From the NCBI GenBank assembly GCA_000733355.1, contig JNVV01000046.1, positions 178,125 through 200,400 of the forward strand: a DNA stretch of 22,276 nt. Direction: 5' to 3'. This stretch comes from Falciphora oryzae (Eukaryota; Ascomycota; Sordariomycetes; Magnaporthales; Magnaporthaceae). Position 1 is the stretch's first letter, and every line of letters starts with the position of its first letter. This document shows, piece after piece, positions 8,980-18,500 of this stretch. Under the pieces are notes generated by a model. The model saw only the letters and a list, made by a program, of their open reading frames with translations, ran no database searches and was not told where the DNA came from. Made by a program: the position numbers and the translations under genes.

Positions 8980-10956
8980 ATGTCCCAGGGGGCGGCCCCC
9001 CCGCCGCCGGGCGTCGTGCCCAACTTTGAGCACCCGGAAGACGTCCTGCACACCATCAACCTTGTCTCCCAGATCCTCTCGTTAATCGTTGTTTCCGGCT
9101 TTGCGCTGCTGAGGCTATACGCCAAGATTGTCGTCTCGCCTCCATTTTATCTCGACGACTGTAGGTACCTGAAGCCAACGTGGGCCACGGGTGGGACTGG
9201 ACTAATACTGTGACCTCTAACGCCAGGGTTTGCTATTCTTGCTTGGGTACGGTCCTCCACTCTGCCTTTCCTCCGTCCAGCTCGCTCGACGTCGCTGACA
9301 TCGAGCAGATACTATCTTTAAGTTATGCCGCCACAGGGCTTGTCAGTAAGTTGGGTTGCGACCTGCCCTTCAACTGCTATGGGCGATGTTGACAGCATCA
9401 CAGTGGGCCAGCACGGCGGCGGCTACCACATATACGAACTCACCAAGGAGGACCTCGTAGGCTTCTACAAAGTAAATATGCTCTCCCTACAGCACCTGAG
9501 CCCAAGCTGACCTCCTTTCTGGGTTTATACGCCGACACCCTCGTCTACGGCCCAAACTCCTTCTTCACCAAGGTCACCTTGATCCTCATGGTCACGAGGG
9601 TCTTTGCCACCAGCCGGAAGACGGTCATCGTGGGTTACATCTTTACGTTCCTGATGCTGTGCTACTACCTGCCCGTCCTCATCATCAAGGCCCAGGTCTG
9701 CCGGCCCATCGAGGGCTACTGGGACCAGACGATTCACGCAAAGTGCTTCAACCAGCGCGCCATCTTTGTCGCCGACACCACCATGAGCGCCCTCTCCGAC
9801 ACGGCCGTTTTATGTCTTCCCATCCCCATCGCCATGACCCTGCGCATGACCTGGCAGAAGCGACTCAAGGTCATAGTCATGCTGAGCGCAGGCGGCGCCG
9901 CCACGGCCTTTAGCATCGTCCGCATGGTCCTCGTCCTGCAGCTGCAGGTCTCGGCCGACGACCCGGTCGACTTTATCCGCTTTAATCTTCTTGGGTTTGT
10001 GGACAGCCTGTTTGCGTTTGATTCGAGCGCCAATCCAGGAGCAGCACTGACGCCACGCCTACAGAACCGCCGAGATCAGCATAGGCATAATATGCGGCTG
10101 CTTCCCAGCCGTCAACATCCTCATGCGCCGCCGGAACCCATCGCCCGACTCGAGCCGACAGTCGAGCTCGTCAGGCCCGGCGCTCAAGTTCCTGTTCGGG
10201 AGCAGGCTCAGGACGCAAAACCTGACCACCGCGCGGCCCGCCGACACCACGCTCGGCACGACGACCCTCCAGTCGGGAGACATCATCACGCCGGCCGCCG
10301 GGGGAGGGAACACGAACCAGGCCTCGAGGGGAGCCCTGACCCCGCTGGCCTCGCGGAACAGGCCGCGGCAGCAGCAGAGGCGAGGGAGCGAGCGTTCGTC
10401 GTCGGCCCTGGTCCCGCCAGAAACGCCCACCAGCCCGCCGCCGCGCCGGGGCTCACCGCCACACCACCACCATCAAGGGAGGAGAGGGAGCGAGCGGTCG
10501 TCGTCGGCACTGGTCCCGCCACCGGAAACGCCGACGAGCCCCCCGCCGCCCCGCCGGGGCCCGCTACTGCAGCAGCAGGACCAGCAGCAGAGGAGGGGGA
10601 GCAGCTCGGTCCTGTTCCTGCCGCAGTCGCCGGGCAGCCCGACGATGCCGGTGCGGGACTCAGAGGAGTGCATCTTTCCCATCGAGAGGCGGCTGGGCCT
10701 CGCGGCGGTGGCGCAGCAGCAGCAGGCCGCCGGCACGCCAGATCCAGAAAGTGGGATAGCGGGAGGTAATGGTGGCGGGGCTGCTGGCCGGTCCGCAACG
10801 CCGTGGTCGCCGGGGCCGTCGTCGAGGCCGCCGCTGGAGTCGCCGAGGGAGGAGGACGCCTGGTACGAGCGGGTCACAAGCCCGACGTTTGACGGGCCGG
10901 ATTGGGCGCGCGAGGGGCGCGAGTTTGACGTCGAGTCGCAGGCTGGACGGCTATGA
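8980..10956 (+). CDS. Fungal rhodopsin-domain (SAT4-like) seven-helix membrane protein with long disordered tail
   Basis: Integral membrane protein of the fungal rhodopsin-domain family, often annotated as Pth11-like or SAT4-like; ligand and partners are unknown. Proposed exons are 8980-9160, 9227-9246, 9309-9345, 9404-9471, 9522-9994 and 10065-10956, giving 556 residues. Seven hydrophobic segments fit the family: helix 1 at about residues 28-52; then WFAILAWILSLSYAATG; LYADTLVYGPNSFFTK; a CYYLPVLIIKAQVC helix; the DTAVLCLPIPIAM helix; the LSAGGAATAFSIVRM helix; and EISIGIICGCFPAVNIL near residue 270. No CFEM domain precedes the helices. Residues from about 280 are low-complexity Pro/Ser/Gln/Arg sequence with internal repeats. 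The fourth intron (9472-9521) ends in TG rather than AG. Alternatives using AAG at 9506 would be only 35 or 50 nt long and give a poorer family fit, so the gene may be spliced unusually, damaged or miscalled there. Confidence 0.82.
10378..10650 (+). repeat. Tandem coding repeat in the cytoplasmic tail
   Basis: About two and a half copies of a 34-37-residue unit begin at 10378, 10480 and 10591 (residues 365, 399 and 436). The first two share the core RRGSERSSSALVPP, then ETPTSPPP and a second RRG; the third keeps only RRGSSS and degenerates. Each copy holds Ser/Thr-Pro sites and basic-Ser motifs that kinases could use, though this is inferred from sequence alone. Copy number may vary between strains. 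Confidence 0.8.
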
Positions 10957-11270
10957 GGATGTAATAAGCGGATATTTGGCCTTGACCCTACTTATGTGAC
11001 GATACGAGACATGTACTAGACCTGGCTTAGGTTGATGGACGGACTTGACTCCGGCGTTTGGCAGATCATTAACGGGGTTCATCCTGCGGTGGCGCAACGG
11101 ATTGGAGATAGATGTAATATGAATGTTGACTTTTCTTAAGCTACTCTGAGGCCAGGCGTGGAATGAAAACTGGAGTGAGGTGTCCAATATCAAGATGAAA
11201 AACAAAACCCCAAGACCAAAAAACACCAAAATATGGCGAACAGCAAAAATGACAGATGTTGAGGTGCTTC
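10957..11270. other. Intergenic, 3' flank of the rhodopsin-domain gene and downstream flank of the tRNA
   Basis: No protein gene is visible. The stretch should contain the 3' UTR of the rhodopsin-domain gene, although no perfect AATAAA was noticed, and, on the minus strand, the 3' trailer of the tRNA. Confidence 0.4.
11245..11249 (-). terminator. RNA polymerase III terminator of the tRNA gene
   Basis: On the minus strand a run of five T begins 22 nt after the last base of the tRNA. T runs of four or more terminate RNA polymerase III, and the position is typical for a eukaryotic tRNA gene. Confidence 0.7.
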
Positions 11271-11352
11271 TGCCCCCAGGCGGGATCGAACCGCCGACCT
11301 CATCATTACGTAAGGATACGAGTGACGCGCTCTACCACTGAGCTATACGGGC
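11271..11352 (-). tRNA. tRNA-Thr (anticodon CGT) with a 10-nt intron
   Basis: The minus strand folds as a cloverleaf. The acceptor arm is GCCCGTA/TGGGGGC with discriminator A. The D stem is GCTC/GAGC, the anticodon stem CGTCA/TGATG, and the T stem GGCGG/CCGCC around loop TTCGATC. The loop is C-T-C-G-T-A, placing CGT at 34-36 to read the Thr codon ACG. The intron (11316-11307) begins after position 37, where eukaryotic nuclear tRNA introns lie. Its TACG can pair with the anticodon bases CGTA, as expected of the anticodon-intron helix recognised by the splicing endonuclease. CCA is not encoded, as usual in eukaryotes. One acceptor mismatch (G5-G68) is visible. Confidence 0.93.
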
Positions 11353-12015
11353 TGTCATGGATGTTGGTGGACCAGATTGACCTTATAAGCAAGCTGATGC
11401 TCCACATCAAGTCTTGCAGCGAACATTTGTTGCCATCTAGTGTTCTGCAGAATACGGCACAAACAAGCTGCTGGCTTGACAGATAATCACCGAGAATAAA
11501 ATCTGGCCTAAAGACCGAAATCCAGCTGCTGTGCCCGGAACACGCCGCTGTTCCGCAGCGTGCTGGGAGGCTATCTGAGAAGAAGAAAAAAACGCAATCC
11601 CGGGATCCAGTCCCGTTTGTCATCCGTTGCCAACCAGGGCCGCCCATCTAGGCAAAACGCCAAGCCATCTGCAAATATCACGTTGTTGAAACGTTGATGC
11701 GATCCGTCCACCACTCACCAGAAAACTGAGTTTTCTTTTTTGTTAGTCTCCCGCGAGAATCCACTGCATTCCTCCCAGGAAGGTGCCTCCTCCAGTGCGT
11801 GGCAAGGCGCAGAATCGGGATGACCCGGCCCTGCAGACGCATGCCTCCCCTTGCGTCGGGACAGTCTCGGCATCGGGGGGTTTTGCGCAAGGGAGGTACC
11901 GGCCACGGACTGCGCCTGTTGCAGGGCGTCCCTGGCATGCCTACACCCTCCTCCTCCAGCATCACCATCACCACCTCCTCCTCCCCCTCCTCACCTCACC
12001 ACCACCACCATCACA
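11353..12015. other. Intergenic between the tRNA and the transporter; includes the transporter 3' flank
   Basis: No convincing gene is visible. The part nearest the transporter (about 11940-12015) is a strongly strand-biased run of CCT, CAC and CAT triplets, so the transporter transcript would carry a G-rich 3' UTR. Short open frames here are composition-driven. Confidence 0.45.
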
Positions 12016-14283
12016 CTACGCCCAGGCGCCGACAAGGCTCATCCCGACGGCGCCAAACAGCACTAGCAGGCAGGCGACCACGCGACGGCGGCCGCGCAGG
12101 ACGCGCCAGCTCTCGTCGCTAAGAAAGTCCTCGGACAGCAGCTCGACCAGGGACGCAAAGACGAGCAGGCCCGACGAGATGGCGTTCATGGTGCCGACCA
12201 GCACGAGGCCGAATTCGGACTGCGGGTTGTACAGCGTGTGCGTCGCGATCCCGATGGCCTGCCCGATGGGGGTCCTGTTTTAGGCGTTATGGTTAGTGTT
12301 ATTCTTCTTTCTGTCCTTTACGCTTTCGGCTTTGCCGCAAGGTTTTTCTTCCAGGATGACGGACATTTCCGACACACGTAAGCAGGCAGGGGACCGGGAT
12401 GGGACGAGGAAAGCGGGGAGAGACGTACGTGCATCCATAAGCCAGCGACATCAGCCAGGGCTGCCACGACTTGTCGGGCCAGGCGATGGCGGCGATGCGC
12501 GAACCGAGCGCTAGGCCCTCGAACATTTCTGGTGTTTTGTCAGCCGCCCCGCGATGCCGTCTAGGGAGAGGTGAGGAAAAACTCACGGTGGAACGAGATG
12601 GCGACCAGCAGGATGATGAACTCTTGCCCGACCGACACGCTCAGCGTCATGCCTATGAAGACGCTGTGGAACAGGATGCCGACCTCGAGCATCATGCACT
12701 GCAGGATGTCCTTCTGGTGCTGCTGCTGCGGCGTCAGCGGCACCGGCCCGCCGACGTGCCGCTGCTCCTCGTCGAGCGGCGTGTCATCCTTGTCTGCCTT
12801 TTTGCCGGTGCTGCTGGCCTGTCGCGCGGGTTCCGCCGGGGTGATGTCGCCTGCAGTCCGCGGGTCGGCGACCCCGCGCACGTTGGACAGGCGCCGGCCC
12901 AGCGTGACTATCCCGTCGTTCTCGGCAGCCGCAGGGGAGACATTGCCACCCGGCGACGACGCAGCAGCCGGCGCAGCGACGCGCGCGGCTGACATGCACC
13001 CGCCGGCACCGCCGCCGCCGCCAGGGGTCATGTGGCGGGCGGGCTGCAGGGCCATCTCGATGACCGTGACGAAGAAGACGCCCGCGAGCGCGATGGCGCC
13101 CGGCATGGCTGGATAATCATCAACCCAGAAGCTGGACAGGCACGGGTTGGCCAGCAGGGTGAAGGCGGTGGGCAGCAGGTGCACGAACGCCGTGGCGAGC
13201 AGGACGCCCGTGCCGAAGTGGCGCACGGCGAAGAAGAACCCCGGCGGCACGCGCAGGCGCGCGGGCAGGGCGCGCGCCAGCAGCGGGAAGGCGGCGGCCG
13301 AGAAGGAGACGAAGAGCACGATCAGGAGGGCGCCCACGTGCAGCGGCGTGTTGTACTCGTCCTCGGACCCGAGCCCGTCTGTCGGGCAGGTCGAGCGCCG
13401 GCCGAGGGGGCGGTTCCGGGGCGCCGTGGTGCCGGACGACGCCGAGGGGGGCGGGGCTTGGCCGTGGCCACCCTGGGGCAGGTGATAGGCTGCTGTCAAG
13501 GCGAGCGGGTGCCGCGGGTGGGCGGGGTCAGCACCGATGCATGTAAGCGATCCCAATCGGGACGGCCTGACCAATCGGGACCAGCTGGGCAACGCGACCG
13601 CCCGTGGCGCCCAATGACGGGCATGTGGTCGGGACCAAGGATCGGGTGGCCAACGGCGCGATGCTGCAGGGCGTCAGAGGCGGGGAGACGGGAGAACTCA
13701 CCAGCGTGGGGCGGGATTCCAGACAGATACGAAGCCAACAGTTCGGGGGTGCGCAGGCCGGACAGGAGAGCGGAACAGACGAGGACCGAGGCGGTCCAGA
13801 GCAGCCAGTCCCGGAGCGGAGACGATGCGGCGGTACGGGCCGCCGGGGTGGTGGTGGTGGTGGACGAGAGTGAGTGGCCTTCACCGCCAATCACTCTCTC
13901 GCGGGGATGGGGTCCTGGGGGAGTTAGCCGGGCCCACGGTGACATGGCAGGGTCATCCCATCACCAGTGAGTGATCCAGGACAGAGTGAGTGGCCCATGG
14001 CAACGGCCAAAACAAACTCACCAAAAACGGACCGCCATCCCCAAGCAGAGGCGCCGCGGTCGGGCTGCAGCGGCGGCAGCGTAAAGTAGCCCTTCTGGTC
14101 GAGCCCTCCGCCCCCGGGCCCGGTGCCGGCGCCGGCGCCGTCGCTGCCCTTGCGGTGCACGCGGGCGTTGGCGATGCCGTTGAGGTCCTGGCACGTCGTG
14201 AGGTCCGGCGACAGGAACGGCGGGCTCTGGTTCCAGTCCGGGTGCTCCTCGAGCGGCTCGTCGGTGCGCGATGGGCAGTTCAT
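12016..14283 (-). CDS. ZIP-family zinc/iron transporter, five exons
   Basis: Membrane transporter that moves Zn2+ or related divalent metal into the cytosol. Minus-strand exons are 14283-14022, 13914-13702, 13492-12587, 12528-12429 and 12274-12016, giving 579 residues. Donors are GTGAGT (three) and GTACGT, and all acceptors end in AG. ZIP signatures are clear: helix 1 of the core, LHVGALLIVLFVSF (about residue 207); VRHFGTGVLLATAFVHLLPTAF; the TM4 metal site LEVGILFHSVFIGM (427-440, His434); and the TM5 site ISFHQMFEGLALG (457-469, His460, Glu464). The C-terminal helices end in GAWA. The loop between the third and fourth helices is long, Gly/Ala-rich and poor in His, unlike the usual His-rich ZIP loop. 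Exon 2 encodes an extra hydrophobic segment (about 122-140) after a Cys-containing hydrophilic N-terminus. The third exon has a CAGCAG double acceptor. The start is the only ATG in that frame in the first exon region. Confidence 0.92.
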
Positions 14284-15591
14284 CGTGCCGGTGGATTCCG
14301 CTTGTGGGCGCTGTCTTCGCAGCGATACTTGATGTCTTTGTCGGCCCCGATGCTTGTGATTTGCCACCAGGACGCAACGAAATAGGTAAATAAAGTGGTA
14401 ATAAAAAGCAAAGAAGACGCCGCGATACTGCAATGGTCGCGTGCTTCACTCTCTGCTTTTACAGACTGACGTGTGCGAGTTTGCCGGGTCACGAAAAAGG
14501 AGACAACGGCCAAGATTTCATCATCGCTCTCGCTTCGGTCCAAGGAGCGGTCAGGGGGAGCAGCAGGTGGGCCTGCCAAGATGCGCCGGCTGCGGCGTCT
14601 TCCGAACCCGCCCGACACAATGGCACCCAGGAGACTCGCCCTCCGGCACCGGTTCGGCGTCCATATCGGCATCGAAAGGCGTCCCCGCATGGCTGGCGGC
14701 TAACTGACGGCTAAGTCCTAGAGCTAGCACCGCCGTGGACCTAGCCTGCTGTGCGTGTTTCTAAGCTAGGGGTCTAGCAGAAGCAGCTGATTCTGCGTCT
14801 TTTCGGGCTGTCCAACGTGCTGTGCTGTCACGCATTTTCGTTGGCGTCCATCGTGCGTCCATCGTGCCATTGGATGCTAATTAGTGCATGCGACACCGTT
14901 CCTCCGAGATCACCTGGTTCCGCCGTTCGTATTGTTCCATGTCAGCTACCCGGGGTCGTGGTCCCTGAAACGTCAGCCACCCTTGGCGGACGCTGAGGAG
15001 AGAAAAAGGTTCAAAAAGTGACAGCAGTCAAGCGACGCGTGGCACTGGCATGACAGGCGTGAGCAATCACATGGGGAGCAGTCGAGCAAGTCGAGCAAGT
15101 CGAGCGGTAGGGCATACGTAGTATTACAGGCCTGAGTGCACCCAAGGCCCCAATTCCGTAGCACCGAACGGCAAACAAATCCAACCCACGCTCTTCCATT
15201 ATACAGTGTCCAATATCCACCATTTCATGCTCGACCATTACAAAGGGTCCAAGCCAGGTTCGCTAGAAAATCAAGGAAATGACAAATGGGATAGCCTCCA
15301 GAGAAAAAAAAAATCTCCCAGACTCGTCAGTGGTATCGTGAACCCAATAACCCCCAGGCTAGTATGCATGTCTGGAACATTGCCCAGAACCTATTAATGG
15401 ATAACAGAAGAGGGCGTGTCGAGGTGATATGATCAAGAGAGTTGGGAATCGTTGTGTTGTGCTGACGTCGTGAGGGTGATCAAGTCGTAAATCGGGCGTG
15501 CGACGCAAGGAGAGGAGAGGCGAGGGTCCAAAGTAGCCTGGTGCCCCTTGACAAAAGAAAGAATAGTGAAAAAAATTTTATATCAAGTCAT
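14284..15591. other. Intergenic: transporter promoter and 3' flank of the disordered-protein gene
   Basis: The part next to 14284 should be the transporter's leader and promoter. The part near 15591 should be the 3' UTR of the disordered-protein gene. A 9-bp tandem repeat at 15080-15106 is listed separately. Open frames of 60-95 codons are present but carry no recognisable domain. No tRNA or other structured RNA was recognised. Confidence 0.4.
15080..15106. repeat. 9-bp tandem repeat, three units
   Basis: AGTCGAGCA occurs three times in a row, with the last unit differing in its final base. It lies in noncoding sequence downstream of the disordered-protein gene and is a short minisatellite of no evident function. 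Confidence 0.8.
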
Positions 15592-18500
15592 TCACCCGTC
15601 ATCCCCCCACCATCCCATCTCGACGCCCCCGCGCGGCGCGGTGCCGCCGACGGCGCTGATGCGCACCGCCTTCATGCGCGGCATGGGCGTGTACAGCGGC
15701 TGCGGCTCGGGCGCCGCCGCCGTGGCCAGGCTGTGCTGCTGGTGGTGCTGGCTGTAGTGGCGGTCGGGCGACGACGACTGCTCGCGCCCGCGGCTGGAAC
15801 GACCCCGCTGCTGGCGGCGCGCGTTACCGTCTGATGACGGCACGTTGCCCAGCGGCGAGCGGGGCCGCTGGTGATGGGTCGGCGCCGCCGGGGCGAACTG
15901 CCGTCGGCTGTTCTGGCGCGACGGGGGCGACAGGCCCATGCTACCGTTATCGTGCTGGGCTGCAGGCTCCTTGGGCTGCCTCTGCGCCTGGCGCCGGGCC
16001 GCGGCGCGCCGGTAGGCCTTGGACGACTCGACGCGCTCGAGCGGGGCGAGGCGGTCCTCGGCCACGGGGAACGTCGACGTGCGGCCCGGCACGGGGAAGG
16101 CGGCCGTGATGTCGTCCTTGTCGTGCTCCTCGTCCAACAGGTCGTCGAACTCGTCCAGGATGCTCCGTGGCGCAGAAGCGGAGGAGGCAGCCGCCGTGTC
16201 GAGGATCCTGCGGCCCTTGGCGGCGGCGGACGCGAACGCGGCCGTCAGCGGCGACACGGGCGACGCGGGCCTGTCGTGTCTGCTGGACGGCGACTTGCCG
16301 CCCGACGAGGGAGATGCTGCTCTCCGTTTTGGCTGGGAGGAGCTCGACGAGAGCTTGTGGCGGTGGCCCGGGCGCGGCGAGAGCACGATAGACGCGTTGC
16401 TGGTGCTGGAGCGGCCGCGGTGGTGGCCGTGCGAGGTTATGCTGCTGCCGCCCACGGTAGCGCGGGAAATGCGGCCGCTGCTGATACCCAGGGCGGGCGG
16501 GCTGGCGCGGGACTCGGCGCGCGAGCTGGCGCGCGAGTCGGTCACGGAGCTCTCGTACTCGGCGAGGATGCTCTCGCGCATGCGCGCGCGCTTGAGGCGG
16601 AGGGCCGCGAGGAGGAGCTCTTCCTGCCGCGTGACGGCCATATACCGCGACGACGAGGACGGCGTCTCTGGGCGCGAGTCCTCGGTTGTGGTGGTGGTTG
16701 TGGTGATGGTTGTTGTTGTGCGTGTGGGCGGCTTGGGCTGGGAGGAGTGGTGAGAAGACGCGTTGTCGGTGCTTGGGCGCGAGGGAGGCGCATGCTCGCT
16801 GAGCTCCTCCTCCTCCTCCACCTCCGGCGGCGGATCGAAGCTGAGGGCCGAAGAATTGTGCTGCGAGCGCAGATAAAAGTCGACTGAGGCAGTCGATGAC
16901 TGGTGTCGGTGTGATGGGCGGGTTGGAACCATGACGATGTTCTTGGTCTCGCGCACCGAATTCGCTTCGGACTTTTGCTGGGCCGACGAGTGGACCGAGA
17001 GACCTGCGGGAGGCCCGGCGGTGAGGATGCTGGCGATGCTGCTGTTGAGGGTGTTGATGGTGAGGTTCGAAGTCGTGGACAGACGCGAGGGTGCGCGTGC
17101 CAGGTTTTGCTTGATGGTTGTTGTGGCCGTGGCAGTCGCCGTGGCCAGAGAACTGGTTCTCGGGTTGACCATTGGTGGCGCAAAGGCCTGCGCGGGCTTG
17201 GCTGCCTTTGCAGTCTTGGGCTCGATGCCGTTGCCGCGCTTGGTCGCCGCCAGGGGCGTGGCAGCGGCCATCTTGGCAGCCCGCGGGCCGCCTCTCCTCG
17301 CGGGAGCCATGCTGGAGCGGGCACCCGTCGGGATAGGGGGCAGCTCGCTGGTCGGCGGGTCCCCCGGGCTCTCGGGCGGCATCGAGACGGACGACTTGGA
17401 CGGGGTGTCGAGGAAGTCGTCGTCCGAGTCGGACGAGAGCGACAGCACACTGTTCTGCTTGAGGTCCATCTCGAACCCGCTCTGCGTCGTGCGCTTGCTG
17501 GCCTTGGACGTGCGCGTGTGCCGGCTCGACACGCTCGCCGAGCAGTCGCCGACGAGCCCCGCCGCTGCCAGCGCCTTGCTGCCCATCGAGCCAAAGGGCG
17601 GCGCCTGCTGCTGCTGCTGCTGCGGCGGCGTGAGGACCGCCGTGTCGGGCGTCTCGGTGCCGCTGGCGCCTTCTCGTGGAGTCGAGAGGCCCCTGCTGGG
17701 AGGCCGCGCCGTCGAGCTCGAGACGATCGTGTCTGGGGACAGGTACCCCTTGCTGGAGGGCGAGAAGGGCGAGGCGGCCGGGTGCGCGTCGTCGTGGGTG
17801 CCCTCGCCAGCGCCGGTTTCGGCCTGCGACGGGGACAGCACGTCGCGGAAGAGCAGCTGCTGCTCGTAGTGGCTGTAGAGGCTGTGCAGCGCGTTGGCCT
17901 GGGCTTGGCTCTGGGCGGCTTTGGCGCCGTTCTCCTTGGCGCCCGACTCGGCGCGCGTGTCCTTCCTCAGCGCGCTGCCGATCAGGTCGGCCATCGAGTT
18001 CCTCTGCTTGGGCTCCACGCGCTGGCGTATTGGCGGCGGGTGTGAGGGCTGCTCCTGTTGTGTATGTTGCTCGTGCGACAGCCTGCCGTTGGAGTCTGCG
18101 AATGTCTCATGGCCCATCACCGACGCTCTGTTGCCCCTGCCGCCCCCCGGCAGGTTGGCCTGCGACGAGCGGTTGACGACTCGCGGCAGGATGTGCGACA
18201 GGTCCAGGCGCGCCGGCTTCTTCCTGTCGCGCCCGTCCGCCGCAGCACCGGGGCGGATGGCCGGGATGCCCATGGCCATGGCGGACGACGACGTCTGCTG
18301 CGAGATGGACAGCGGCTGCTTGGACTTGTCGTAGTACGAGGCGATGGTCGAGCTCGACTGCCGCCTGCGCATGCTCGAAACGTCGTCCGTCTCGTCTCCC
18401 GAGGGCGCCTCGCCGCCAGCCCCAAGCGCCGTTAGCCGCCGGTCGAGCGCCCGCGAGATGACACCCGACTCAGCCTCGTCCTGTCCCTCGTGATCTTCGC

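Noticed and set aside
11090..11100. tRNA A-box-like TGGCGCAACGG
   Set aside because: No B box, cloverleaf or T run follows at a suitable distance.
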